Source of the DNA: Durusdinium trenchii
Lineage: Eukaryota > Sar > Dinophyceae > Suessiales > Symbiodiniaceae
NCBI GenBank assembly: GCA_963970005.1
Contig: CAXAMN010015224.1
Span: 1,174,179-1,238,178 of the forward strand
Reading direction: 5' to 3'
DNA length: 64,000 bases
Below the pieces are notes generated by a model. It was not told the origin of the DNA. It was given only the letters and a program-made list of their open reading frames with translations, and searched no databases. This document shows positions 43,020 through 53,769 of this stretch, piece by piece. Position 1 is the stretch's first letter, and each line of letters opens with the position of its first letter. A program made the position numbers and the translations under genes.

Positions 43020-44325
43020 GGATGGAAAGAGAGGTGTCAGCGAGGCGAACGTGGCGCAAGAATGACAAATAACTACTATATAATATAACTCAATATATAT
43101 ATATATATATATATGATCCCCATGCAGATTTGAGGGGTAGGCGCAGCCCACTTTAGAAACCTAAATCTGTGGACATAGCCTCCAGCAAAGAAAATGTGGT
43201 AAAGAATCAAGAGCACATAGAAAATGAGAATCGAGCACCCAAGAACAAACAGATATGTCAAAAAAAGATATAGGCAATATATGGCTTCTATAGAATCAAG
43301 GGGCTTGAGCATACTAGCCACTGCAACAAGATATTGACATCTACGGGATGAGATACCCCCTGATTCTAGAGTAGCTACAGGGGCCTTGTCATTCCTCAGG
43401 CCCTCGAAGGGTGGCTGATTCAAGACACAACTTGTGTACCCAAATCCTCCAATTCTTTGAGGGCTATGCTGTTTATGACTCTGCCTGAAAGACGCCAAGG
43501 TTTTATTGGTGAACCTGTCCTAAAATACATCTCTAAAATTGGGGACACAAGGTCTTGGGCAGGGTTGGAAAAAAAATCAAATAACAAACAAGAAACAACG
43601 AATGCGTGGCTGTGTATTGAGACTGGAGTGACAGTGGTTGAAATTGGGTATTCTCTTCTAAATTGATCTAAATTGGTCGTCTTCTAGGACTGGCATGGAT
43701 GGTAAACCATTTGCAGAGCCAAGGACTGCAAAAAACAACATAGTTCTTTCTAGAATCAACTGCACAACCTCTTCAAGCCTAAAACCGCTATAGAATCAAA
43801 GGACCTGATATGTTTGATTGACCAAACTCAAAATGTTTATTTCTCTAAAACATCAGCAGCACCAACCTTCTCAACATGTTCTTGTGTCTTTGGTCCCTCT
43901 GGTCTAAAATCAGCCACGCTAAGTTCCTCTTTTGGACTGGACTTTTTTAGACTAAACATGGATGCTTAAGGTCCTGATCTTAGACGGTTTTTGTTCACGG
44001 GGATTATATGTATATATATATTATATTATATACATATTTTTACTATATCGGGATTGAACGGTTAATATATGTTACATTGCTTCAACGTGTTTAAACCACA
44101 AGCCTTAGCCACCTTCTCCTCATGATCTGTGGACTTGAGTTTAAGCTCTCTGGCTCTTCTCCTTCACCCTGAAAACCAGGCCATTGGCATCCATTGGCCA
44201 TTGATCAAAGCCTTTCACCCACTCTAGCATATACAACTGGATATAGCAGACTAATGAGAGATGAACTGCTCAGTGGTTGGGGTTCTGCCCCCTTTGATGC
44301 TCCTCAGTCTCTCAGTCACACACTC
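43020..44325. other. No gene supported; AT tracts
   Basis: Contains (AT)n at 43093-43114 and a palindromic ATATATGTATATATATATTAT...ATATACATAT patch at 44006-44037. ORFs here are short and AT-rich. Confidence 0.5.
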
Positions 44326-44329
44326 CTGC

Positions 44330-44490
44330 CGCCCATGAGATGCAGTCGCACACTCCGCCGAAGACGGCCGCACACGGTTCGACTGCTTGGCGCGCTTCTT
44401 CGGTGGTTCAGGCGGCTCCAGTTCCTCCTGCACTGAGCGGCAGTCTCTCTGGACGTTTTCTTCGAGTGACAGTGAACCGAGTGAACTTCT
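44330..44490 (-). CDS. Candidate exon with nuclear-localisation-like motif
   Basis: The minus frame reads SLEENVQRDCRSVQEELEPP then EPPKKRAKQSNRVRPSSAEC and ATASHGRQE. The PPKKRAKQ cluster after an acidic helix matches a classical monopartite nuclear localisation signal pattern. Splice ends were not fixed. A role as a nuclear protein is inference. Confidence 0.43.
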
Positions 44491-44526
44491 GGACTCCAAC
44501 AAATGAGCATGTCCATTGTCAGTCCA

Positions 44527-44775
44527 TCATTGTCCATCCAGACTCCAAATGAAGAGGGATTTGTTGCTGGCGCAAAGTTTAGAAAGAAGGAATTCTTGAG
44601 AAAGTGCTGCATGGCTCATCGCTCCTCTTCCACATGGCTGGAGGCAGCGGCAACTGTTCCCTGGTAGGGGAATCTGTGGGACTTGCAGGAGGTAGCCATC
44701 AACCACACCAAGTGGAACCCCCGCTCCAGCCATGTTGTTGGGAACCAATCCTTTTTCCCCTTCAAGAGTGGCAAT
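44527..44775 (-). CDS. Candidate exon, unknown protein
   Basis: Begins after acceptor GACATGTGCAG. In phase 0 it reads IATLEGEKGLVPNNMAGAGV then PLGVVDGYLLQVPQIPLPGN. The GEKGLVPNN wording resembles the end of an SH3 domain (G-x-x-GLVPSNY), but the rest of an SH3 fold is not visible, so this is a weak hint. The downstream part may be intron read-through. Confidence 0.38.
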   Translation of the reverse strand: MATLEGEKGLVPNNMAGAGVPLGVVDGYLLQVPQIPLPGNSCRCLQPCGRGAMSHAALSQEFLLSKLCASNKSLFIWSLDGQ

Positions 44776-45242
44776 CTGCACATGTCACAAAACACTGAAT
44801 GATGCACATTCCATACAATACTGACTGAATGTTGAATGTTGAAGCCCTCTAACAAAAAATACCTGCATGAAAGGGCTGGGGCATCAAAAAACTCAAGGGC
44901 TGAGGATGTGTCATTCTGAAAGAACTTGTTCACTTTGAAGAACTTGTAGCTAGCCAGTAGTCCGAGATCAGAGTCAAAGAAAATGAACCATCTACCAACC
45001 CCAGGCGCTTTGCCGGGCGCTTTGCAAATCTGCAGCTCTTGAGGTCGTCACGGTTACACCATGCAAACAGTCTGAAACGGTTCAACACATGCTGAAAATC
45101 TATGCGCCCTTAGCTCAAAGCACGTGCAAGAGCAACTGTGGCACTCGCCACCTTCAAAGCAAAGTGAAATCTTCCAGACCCATCAGATCCACCCTTTCGG
45201 GAACGCACCAGAAACACAACCAAAGAATATTTGGATCCAGAT

Positions 45243-45480
45243 TTACCGGCAGAAAAGCCGATCACTCACAGACACCACAACATTTGCACGTTCACCCCTG
45301 TTTATGCCACGGTGATGCCTGGGGTTCCAAAAGGCCAAGGGCCAGATGACTGTCCACACCTTGTGGTTCCTCAGGTCATCCCATCTCACCTCAACAACAC
45401 CTCCGGACATAGAAGCGGTGGAGGCACCAGCCTGCGAGGCACCAGCGGATTGCACACGTGACACACATAGTCCAAGACAC
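45243..45480 (-). CDS. Candidate exon, unknown protein
   Basis: The minus frame reads SRVQSAGASQAGASTASMSG then GVVEVRWDDLRNHKVWTVIW and PLAFWNPRHHRGINRGERAN: an Ala/Ser/Gly-rich linker followed by a beta-rich aromatic region. Boundaries approximate. It sits upstream (in minus orientation) of the 44.5-44.8 kb exon. Confidence 0.37.
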
Positions 45481-45964
45481 ATACTGTAGTGATAGAGTGA
45501 TCGCTGCGTCACCTCAATCAATGTGGACCCTCAATGAACTACGAGACTGGTTTTAGGACCCTAAGGCAAGAAAGGCCTTATCGAAACACAATCTGGAGAG
45601 TTTTGTTGGCTGAAAGGGGTGATAGGGATCTTCTCCAAATTCTTCAAAATTCCAACTATTACATGGCCTTGCATTGACTGAGAGTGAAACACCATGAGGG
45701 TCCCTGTGGAGGGTCCCTTGAGGGGTCCACTGAGACCCATATCTCCTGGAGGCTCAGGTCGCTATAAAGTCTTGTGCCCTCTTGCATCTGCCTTCTGAGG
45801 GAATTCCAGCAGAAATGAAACCCCCTTCCTCCTCAGGAAACAGCAACCTTTACAGTTCCCAAGAGGTGAACTCAAACGAAGACCGCCTCTCATTGCTATG
45901 TGCCCTCTCTCGGTCCACGAGGCCGGTGACCGGCCAACCGCAAAAACACGGCAACTCACAAACA

Positions 45965-46069
45965 TACCCTAGGGATCCAGTCGTACCTTCTCAGAAGGTA
46001 CTTGGACCCTCCAAACCTACACAACAGTGTCTCCAATCACCTGACAAGATACTTGGATCCCTAGCGATA
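45965..46069. mobile_element. 105-bp palindromic MITE-like element
   Basis: Starts TACCCTAGGGATCCAG and ends ACTTGGATCCCTAGCGATA. Internal CGTACCTTCTCAGAAGGTAC is a near-perfect palindrome, followed by TTGGACCCTCCAAACC. Divergent middle relative to 30813-30911 and 63901-63997. Confidence 0.8.
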
Positions 46070-46854
46070 GAAGTGGAAGCCACCTGGTCTGTCGAAACTC
46101 GCGTCCCTAGGGGTCAGGCCATCCACGAGGGTCCCTGTGCTGTGTGAGGGTAGACCTGCCGCATGCCCACCCCGACGACATGGCTCACCAGGTTGGGAAA
46201 CCTCAACGAACGTCTTCAAGAGCTGTCATACCACGGCCATCTGTCGCGGTTAAAGGTTCCACGTCGAAGGGGGACTCCATTTCACTGGATGAAATTCAAA
46301 GACACTCCAAATTGGAAACCCGTTCACTCCTTGGGTAGTTCTTTTCACTCCCCGTTTCTTCCAATCTCAGCCTCATAATGCTGAATCATGCATATCTTCA
46401 CCATCAACAAGTCTTGTAGAGGTAGCATTGAACCAGATTGGCAAGTCCTGATGTCCAGATACGCCTCATCAATGAGCAAATTGATGGCCAAATCCAGCGA
46501 ACCGCTAGCCGCCACGAGCGCTCCTGACGGTGGTTTGACTGGCGCAAACCCATTCATGTTAGGTTCAAACAGCCACCCCCAAAAATGTTGATGATGGTTG
46601 GGAACAACGGGCAAGACAACATTGGACACATAAATAGTTGAGAAATCACTGCTGTCAGACTGTAAGAACCAACACATACAAACTGTTTTGGATTGGTTGT
46701 GGTGTGTTCAAGGCAATTGGGTTTTGCGTTCCAACATTGTATGCCACAAACCGCCGTTCTTATATCGCATCTTTAACTTGGAAACCCCACAAGACCATGC
46801 CATGCAACATATTGACTTCTCAATGGAACTGTTTGTGTGTTGAGACTTGTTCAT

Positions 46855-46921
<67 letters not shown>
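46855..46921. repeat. (ACT)n microsatellite
   Basis: About 22 uninterrupted CTA/ACT triplets. The plus-strand poly-Leu frame through it is an artefact. Confidence 0.96.
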
Positions 46922-46922
<1 letters not shown>

Positions 46923-46924
46923 GT

Positions 46925-47530
46925 GTGAAGACATTGACAGCTTGTGAAAAGTTAAATTCTAATCATGTCCCTTTTAAAGGAGGATTCAAAAGCACAAAAA
47001 CTTTAGGCTAGACACATTCCACTCAATCGAGTACAATACCGTGCGCTAGTATATACCGCAATGCCATACAATGCATTGGCAGCAAAAAAAAATGAAACAT
47101 AATAACAAATGGCAAACTGCAGGCATTGTTGAATGCAAGTTGCCCCCCCTTAAAATGTACGTTCCAGAAATTAAACAACACACAGTAAATGATAGTAAAT
47201 TATATGTGCTATGTACACAATGCGATACAATATGATAGAGTAGAGTCCAACTCAGTCGAATTATAGTATTTACCACAATGGAGCGCAGCACAAAGCAAAG
47301 GATACGGTACAATAGCATATGGTGGAGGACAAAGGAGGAGAGTGCCCAAACAGTACCCCCCCAATACAACCCCAACACAGGAAACACACAACCACCCCAG
47401 CAACAGCAGCAGGAACAACAACCAGCAGCAGCAGCAGCAGCAGACAGCAAATGCACGATTGACCAACAACCGCAACAACAAATATGCCAAACAGTGAACA
47501 ATCACCGCTGGGATCTCAACAAAAATGTTT
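46925..47530. other. AT-balanced spacer
   Basis: Contains CAGCAGCAGCAGCAG near 47427-47443 and CAACAGCAGCAGG words; no gene supported. Long minus ORFs here are extensions of frames through the adjacent minisatellite. Confidence 0.45.
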
Positions 47531-47534
47531 TCTC

Positions 47535-47912
47535 TTGGTGTAAACCGTGATTTGGTGTAAACCGTGGTTGGTGTAGACCGTGGTTGGTGTAGACGGTGGT
47601 TGGTGTAGACCCTGCTTGGTGTAAACCGTGCTTTGGTGTGCACCGTGGTTGGTGTAGACCGTGGTTTGGTGTAAATGGTGGTTGGTGTAGACCGTGGTTT
47701 GGTGTAAACCGTCGTTTGGTGTAAAGCGTGGCTTGGTTTCGACGGTGGTTGGTGTAAAACGTGGTGTGGTGTAAACATGGTTGGTGTAAACAGTGGTTGG
47801 TGTAAACTGTGCTTTGGCGTAAACTGTGGTTGGTGTAGACCGTGGTTTGGTGTAAACGGTGGTTGGTGCAAGCCGTGGTTTGGTGTAAACCAGGTGTTTG
47901 GTGTAAACCGAC
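47535..47912. repeat. 16-17 bp minisatellite (TTGGTGTAAACCGTGGT)
   Basis: About 23 units of TTGGTGTAGACCGTGG or TTTGGTGTAAACCGTGG, drifting in AAACC/AGACG/CCCTGC positions. The mixture of 16 and 17 bp rotates frames. On the minus strand it gives a 274-codon frame (FTPNHGLHQP...) which I regard as repeat-derived. Confidence 0.95.
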
Positions 47913-48273
47913 TACAGCTAGCTTTCGTGACAAGTTCGAACCCCTCAAACAGGTACCTTTTCGGTGTCAAAATCATATGTTTGTGAATGCGTGTGACATC
48001 GTGTGACATTGTCTCATTGCATGTAGTATACACTTCTTTGGGCTCTAGCCATATACTCCCTTCCCACAGAATTCTCTGATTTCAATCAAACACCTGAATC
48101 ATTATCTCTCTTTTTACCTTTTCCAACCTTTAAAATGCTTTGAATTAGAATCATAATGAATCATATAATTTTAAAGGTCGGACCCTCCAGCCCTCCATCT
48201 AATTCACGCTGATGTCTGTCCCGGACCTAAAGAATCGAGGTGTGGGCCCATGCCCCACGAGCGGAAACGGCGC

Positions 48274-48500
48274 TCAGCAAAGCAACGCGTTTGGACAGCT
48301 GTCCGTCCGAGGTGTGGGACACTCTCCTCGTGCGCTGGACTCCTCAAAGCCCATCAGCCGCAATTCCTTCAGTGGGTCTTCATCCACTTCGACGGGAGAC
48401 GAGAACGGAGCCGCTCCACTCGTCGGCTCCGTCTCGTCCGGCAGAGGGGGTGGGTTGTTCAGGAGCATGTCCTGAGCCGCGTTCGTCGAAGGGGCCGTGG
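48274..48500 (-). CDS. Candidate exon, acidic linker, possibly of a UBA-domain gene
   Basis: Begins after acceptor ATCCGCTCAG (48501-48505). It reads NAAQDMLLNNPPPLPDETEP, then TSGAAPFSSPVEVDEDPLKE and LRLMGFEESSARGE. The KELRLMGFEES segment repeats the MGF signature of UBA helices and lies 1 kb downstream (minus) of the UBA-like exon at 49444-49585. An in-frame TGA ends the frame at 48274, but a donor may precede it. Plus-strand frames are less natural. Confidence 0.45.
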
Positions 48501-48586
48501 CTGAGCGGATCGGAACCAGGATAGACATAGACCTGATGTGTCACAGGTTGGAGGCAGACTGTGGTGTATTGGCTTCATGATGATTC

Positions 48587-49215
48587 ATGGGAAACACACA
48601 GTTTGGCGGCCAAAGGATCCAAAGATGTGATCTTTGGAACTCTAAGTTCCGGCAGCTGAGACATGACAAATTCTTGTTGCAGTGTCGCCACAATGTTTGT
48701 CTCTGGCTTCGGGACACCAACATCAGCAGGAGTCCGTCTTCAGGGCTGACGGTCCCGACAAGAATATCAAATGTACAACCTATTGGCATCTACTGTGCCA
48801 ATGGAGTTCCGGAAACGTCCAAATTGCTCATTGAAGAGTTTAGGCTTAACACACGCACAACAGAAAATATGTTGATTCACTTCATGGATCCTCATCTAAG
48901 ATTTGAGGCAAACAATGTGGGCAAACTGAACTTGTGACCCTGCCAACAACACCGGCAATCCTCACCAGAAGGGAGGCTGACTTGCTTCACGCTTGCGAAG
49001 TAGCACCCAAAAAGGCATGCAAGGGGTGGCACCAAGAAAACATGACCATGGCAATCATCGCAACAGATTTCTTTTTGGACTGCTTGATACGGCAAAGTGA
49101 TGTCAACAATAAATCAGCCCTATATAATCCTATACGAGCATTGGGGGTGCCTTTAACCCCACAGCTACGTGTCGGCTACGTGTCAGCTACGCGTCAGCTA
49201 CGCCGTGAACCTTGA
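48587..49215 (+). other. Two overlapping plus-strand coding-like frames
   Basis: ORF 48587-48937 (VPTRISNVQPIGIYCANGVP...) and ORF 48934-49215 (LTRREADLLHACEVAPKKAC...) follow each other with a 4-nt overlap (ATGA) and a frame change. Composition is protein-like but no known motif appears. They could be a frameshifted remnant of a mobile element inside an intron of the minus-strand gene. Confidence 0.25.
49164..49207. repeat. 11-bp tandem repeat, four copies
   Basis: GCTACGTGTCG, GCTACGTGTCA, GCTACGCGTCA, GCTACGCCGTG: four consecutive 11-bp units with slight drift. Confidence 0.9.
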
Positions 49216-49443
49216 TGGTCCATTTAAAGACCAACGATCAACGCTTCATTTGTGCCAATGAGAAGAAACAAGGTACTTTATTCCAACGTCAATAGTTATT
49301 CAATCTTCCGAAGATGATATATATATATAATGTTACCGAAATGAATGCAAAATAGAATAGACATTTACTTGCATGTTTGTTTGCCTCTCGCACATGTCCA
49401 CTCTACCTCTTTCCACCTCTCCAAACAAAGGGGCACCGGTGAC

Positions 49444-49585
49444 CTCCGGCTCTGCGCACGCTCCCGCCGGGCGTCGGTCGCCCGCTGTGGGTCGTGGTCG
49501 CACAACTTCAGCGCCTGCTGGGCCAGGCGAGCGGGAAAGCCCATCGCCACCAGAAGCTCCATGGCGCGGCAGCGCGGTCTCCGGT
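49444..49585 (-). CDS. Candidate exon encoding a UBA-like (ubiquitin-associated) domain
   Basis: A minus-strand, very GC-rich island ending at a GGAG/GTCACC donor (49443). It reads MELLVAMGFPARLAQQALKL then CDHDPQRATDARRERAQSR. UBA domains are about 40-residue three-helix bundles with an MGF loop after helix 1, an A-x-x-AL helix 2, and N/D-x-x-x-A in helix 3; LLVAMGF, LAQQALKL and DPQRATDA fit that order. Role: probable ubiquitin binding. Acceptor about 49586 (CTCTGAG) is tentative. Confidence 0.5.
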
Positions 49586-49589
49586 CTCA

Positions 49590-52080
49590 GAGTTCCGGTC
49601 GGTTCCAGGTGGGAAGCATCCAGGTGATTATAAGGGTTTTGGATGGTTTTGGGGGTTCCAGGTAGCAATGACTGGTGCTCACTTGGATCTTTATGAAGTG
49701 ACCAGGTACTTGATCTTTCCGTGGCTGTGCTTCGTTCGCAAGTTGATATACTTGCGAAAGGAATTGTGGACAAGGCACGAGGGAATGTGCAAATGGTGCT
49801 TCCATTCTCGTCTTTCGTGCAAAGTGTATGTTTTGGGGGATGGCTTTTTCAGTTTGCAGGAAGTACATATCTGGGGTACCTTCAAAGCTGCAGCAAATGT
49901 CCAAAGTGGATGGATCACCAGTCCAATAATCTGGCCGATTGAGACGATTGAGGTAACATTCCCCAACAAGGGCAAGGGATGGAGTAATGACATAGTCATA
50001 TAGTCCAAACTCCAAACCATTCTTGTCCATTATTGTTGCATTGCGGTCTGTGCAACATTGACTCAGGAGTTACCGTCCAAAAAGTTCCTATCACATCTGT
50101 AGCAAACATTTAAACACCTGGTATACAAGAGGGTTTCCTCTAGTCACTGTTTCCACAAATCCTGAGTGCTTTGGATTGCGGCGTGTGGTTCTCAGTCAAT
50201 AAACCCAGAACTACAACGTCCTGGCTCATGTGATAGTACTGTAATTCCTCATGCTTATCGTCCTGGCTTCTTGTCACGCCTTACCATTGAACATATAGTA
50301 AAATATCCAACATATTTGATAATTTATACATCTGCCCACTCAACAGCTGCGCAGCAGGAGGTGGCTGAGTCTGAAAGCAAGAGTCAACCCCGCAAGCGAC
50401 CTGAGTATTATTTGTCGGGTCAAAGAGCCTCAAAAAGAAAACGACACTGACTGTATTGTGCGTCGATGTGCTTCAACAGCTCGTTGGGCACCAGAAGGGA
50501 AACAAGCACGGTCCAAGAGCAGGACTCCAGTGATGTTTGATGCCTATGAGTTCTATGAGTTTCACAAGACATACAACGATTTGCCCAGGGCAAATATGAC
50601 TGATGAACTACCTGACAAGCAAGGGACCAGGGCTCTTGACAAGAAAACACGTGGACCGCTGAAATCGCTCCACCAGTTCTTTCAACGCCAAACACAAAAC
50701 GCACGGCGCATCAAGCTCTTAGGTGTCTTTGATCCCCTTTGATTTGGGATTTCGACGTTTTTCAAGACGTCCCAGGAACTCAATTCGAACCCGCAACCCC
50801 CAGCAGGCCGCCCCCTCTTCCGGTCCTCCGTTTAAAGGTAGCGATGCTTGTTACGACCCATTTCGGTGACGTCAAGCGGAACGAGGTTGGGGACAGTGAC
50901 ACGGACAAGTGTGAGCCGGGTTTTGTATTCAAACAAGGGGACCTCCCAACCAATGGATTTATATACGAAGCGTGATTTTGCTTTTCCCAGAAGTCCTTGA
51001 GGGGTCTCCCACATATATATAAAGGTTCACCGAGATCACTCCACCTGGGCTGAAAAAAAAGTATAGAGATGGTGCGCAAAGGTGCGGCCGTGTCCGAACG
51101 AAAACGGCCGTGGTTAGTGATGTTTAGTGGGGTGTCCCCAATCCCCCTCAAGAGGTTCAAGGTTATCCACCGAACTCCTGGGCAGTCAATACAAATCAAT
51201 AGAGGCACTGCGGCGAGCCGGTGTCCCAACAATCACTAAGCGTTTGGCTATCAATGCAAAAATAAGGGACAATGTCCAGGGTACCAATGAAACCTTGCAG
51301 AGCGAACTACGAGGAGTTCTGTCAACTGATATATAATCCTAAACCGAGACTCTTACATGCAAGAACTTAAGACCGTTTGGGGATACAACCATTAAAAACA
51401 GCCTGTTTGTCAATCCAGGTCCGGGTAGATCTGGAGTACATGGTACATGGAAAGGCATCCTCCTTCAAATCTACCCACAATTGGTACCCAGTTTAAGGCT
51501 AAGAGACAAGTGCCATTTGATGGAGAAATGTCTTCGTCCTGGAACAAACTTCTGTTCACTTCCAAACGCCATCGAAATATAAAAATCTTGATGGACATCC
51601 CCCCACATCATTGCATTGGAGGGTGCTCTTCCATGCTCTCCCACACCCAAAGCTCTTCGGAGCTGCACCATGCTGCGCCTTCTACTGCTCCCCCTTTGGG
51701 AGCACACACGTGCACCTGGACCAACAGCTTGCATCACCGGGCCAGGTCTCTCGCAGTTTTGGGTGATGATTCTAGAAACGTTCTGTTCGCAACATCATGG
51801 GGTGAGGTTGGTCTTGAGGTTGGAAATCCCCGGCAACTTGGAATCAAAACAAGCTTGGGTTCTTATGATAAGCAAACAAACTAATTTATGCTAGATGTAC
51901 ATTAAAAACAACTTATAATTAATCACGAAACAAGTCTCTTTCCTTTCTTTTTCTGTCAAAGATCCAAGTGCACCAGGCAAGCGAGCCATGTACCAAGCAC
52001 ATTTTTTGAACTCAGTAATTGGAGCGTCCTCTGTTCTCGAAACCTCAAAAGCTTACATCAAATCTGAATCTTCAGTACCA
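49590..52080. other. No firm gene; several coding-like frames
   Basis: Plus frames at 50166-50450 (AESESKSQPRKRPEYYLSGQ) and 50458-50742 (MFDAYEFYEFHKTYNDLPRA) look protein-like and are separated by a stop and frame change. Plus 50820-50975 (NEVGDSDTDKCEPGFVFKQG) is similar. Minus 51610-51740 is a GC-rich island open in two frames. None has splice support. Possibly element remnants. Confidence 0.28.
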
Positions 52081-52085
52081 ATTAA

Positions 52086-52345
52086 GGAGCTACTAGTAGC
52101 GTCTTGCTCCTGATAGCGATGCCCTTTGTTCCTAGTAGCTTCTTGCTCCTAGTAGTAATGCCAGGAGCTACTAGTAGCGTCTTGCTCCTAATAGCGATGC
52201 CCTTTGTTCCTAGTAGCTTCCTGCTCCTAGTAGTAATGCCAGGAGCTACTAGTAGCGTCTTGCTGCTGATAGCGATGCCCTTTGTTCCTAAGCTTCTTGT
52301 TACTAGCAGTAATACCCTTTGCTACTATAGTAGCTTCTTGTTAGT
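52086..52345. repeat. 78-bp tandem repeat of the TACTAGTAGC family
   Basis: GGAGCTACTAGTAGCGTCTT recurs at 52086, 52164 and 52242, a 78-bp period (26 codons), followed by a degenerating third copy. The plus frame gives a 26-residue hydrophobic repeat (LLIAMPFVPSSFLLLVVMPG...), which is a translation of the repeat and not evidence of a protein. Confidence 0.95.
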
Positions 52346-52634
52346 ACCAAATTGAAAACATTCGATGCAGCCACATCCGACCCGCCCCGAAGAAGAACAG
52401 ATCTCATGCTCTCCGGTGCGAAGGAGGTTGCTACTCCTCAGACAGTGTTTCCAAGTCTATAAGGGAACCTGGATCGATCCCATTGTGGTACCCTACATGG
52501 TCCTTTAAATTCGTCTTTCAGACTTTAAGTCTCACGTCCTATATGTCCTGCAACAAGTCCTAAGCAACCAAACCATATGCCATGCCATGGACCATATACC
52601 AAAATTCATACACCAAAAAAACTACAGTGTCACC

Positions 52635-52775
52635 CCTGATCCAAACGTCCTCTCCTCCGCTCCACTCTCTCCGCAACCGAGCCCTTCTCTCTCAGTGGCA
52701 CCAGCTCTCCCAACGCGCTCAAAGAAGCCGCCAGCACGCGTGCGTAGCGGTCTTGCCCTCGGCCGTGGGAGGCAC
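52635..52775 (-). CDS. Candidate exon, helical, unknown protein
   Basis: The minus frame reads SHGRGQDRYARVLAASLSAL then GELVPLREKGSVAERVERRR GRLDQ before a GT-containing GGGTGAC donor region. The Ala/Leu amphipathic helix and basic end are convincing, and third positions are GC-rich. Exact splice ends uncertain. Possibly the same gene as 53099-53248. Confidence 0.45.
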
Positions 52776-53098
52776 AGGAACGGTGACGAGTGGTGACCGG
52801 TCACCAAAGCACATGGCCATGGGTGAGCATTACCATGGGAGTGACCATCGGGCGCAGGAACACGGACCAGAAAAACACACATGGTGAGAAAAAACTCTGT
52901 TGATGCAGTTGATGTAATTTTTTGCTATGGTACGATGGGCTGACCAAGTCCTCAAAAGGGACTGTTGTTTGCAAGACGCTTGAAGAGACCTTCACACGAA
53001 TCTGTGAGTCTATCAAACCTCTGGACGAATGAGAGTCTATGAGTCATCTCAATCCCTTAAAAAGCAGACCAGTTCTCTTGCTCATGTTCTTGGACGAC

Positions 53099-53248
53099 CT
53101 GGTCGACTCTTTTTCTTGGACTCTCCAGGTTTGGCTTCGGACTCTCCAGGGAGAGATCCTTGTCCTTCGTCCGGGTGATGCCGAGCTCTTCGTGCAAGGA
53201 CCTCGGAGGGGAGATGCGCAGGCCCTCCGGGAGCTTGACATTGGGAGA
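53099..53248 (-). CDS. Candidate exon, Ser-Pro-rich, 50 codons
   Basis: Acceptor AACCTGGAG and donor GACCAG/GTCGTCC bound 150 nt, phase 0 to 0. It reads SPNVKLPEGLRISPPRSLHE then ELGITRTKDKDLSLESPKPN LESPRKRVDQ. Repeated SP/ESP motifs and the basic end suggest a disordered, possibly phosphorylated region. The acceptor is weak in pyrimidines. Confidence 0.5.
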
Positions 53249-53521
53249 CTCCAGGTTTCATGAGAGGTTGGGGAAGGGCGAAGAGGGAGGCTTCTTCAAG
53301 CTTCTTTTTGGTTTCGGGATATATATATATATATTATGGTTTCGGGGAAGAAGTCGAAAGTTCAGGTGTCAAAAAAGGAAACGGATATCCACCGCCCATC
53401 ACAAACATTCACAAACCAATGAATGTTGGACGACCGTCGTCATAGACAGGGCTTTGTGGCGATCCTTGGGGTATTGATAGTTGGAGCACAAAGAAGAACC
53501 GACTGAATTCGCCCAAGTCTT

Positions 53522-53767
53522 TCAGTGGCTTTTTCGGCCAGGTTTGTCCAAGCCTTGGCCGACGGAGTCGGCCTGAAGGCCTTGTTGGGCTCTGGAAGAA
53601 GATGGAAGAACTCTGGGCTTCGAATCTAAGCTCCGCGGCTGCTCGTTGTGTCTCAGGTAGAAGGTCAGGAGCTCCAAACACTCCTTCAACGAATGGCGAA
53701 AGACCTCGGCCAGTCGACTGACTTGGACAACGAGGGAACATCGTCGTTTTGGAGTGCGAACACTCAC
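53522..53767 (-). CDS. Candidate exon, helical then disordered
   Basis: One minus frame reads CSLVVQVSRLAEVFRHSLKE then CLELLTFYLRHNEQPRSLDS and QQGLQADSVGQGLDKPGRKS. The first 30 residues form a strong amphipathic helix. A second minus frame is open too (GVFGAPDLLPETQRAAAELR). Boundaries are those of the open frame, not of proven splice sites. Confidence 0.4.
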   Translation of the reverse strand: MSVRTPKRRCSLVVQVSRLAEVFRHSLKECLELLTFYLRHNEQPRSLDSKPRVLPSSSRAQQGLQADSVGQGLDKPGRKSH

Positions 53768-53769
53768 CC

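Noticed and set aside
44740-44775. SH3-domain assignment
   Set aside because: GEKGLVPNN fits the end of an SH3 fold but the preceding strands and the tryptophan pair are not seen.
47209-48033. 274-codon minus ORF, the longest in the window
   Set aside because: Most of it is a translation of the 16-17 bp minisatellite (TPNHGLHQP-like repeats); no independent coding evidence.
52104-52355. Hydrophobic 83-codon ORF as a membrane protein
   Set aside because: It is an exact translation of the 78-bp tandem repeat.
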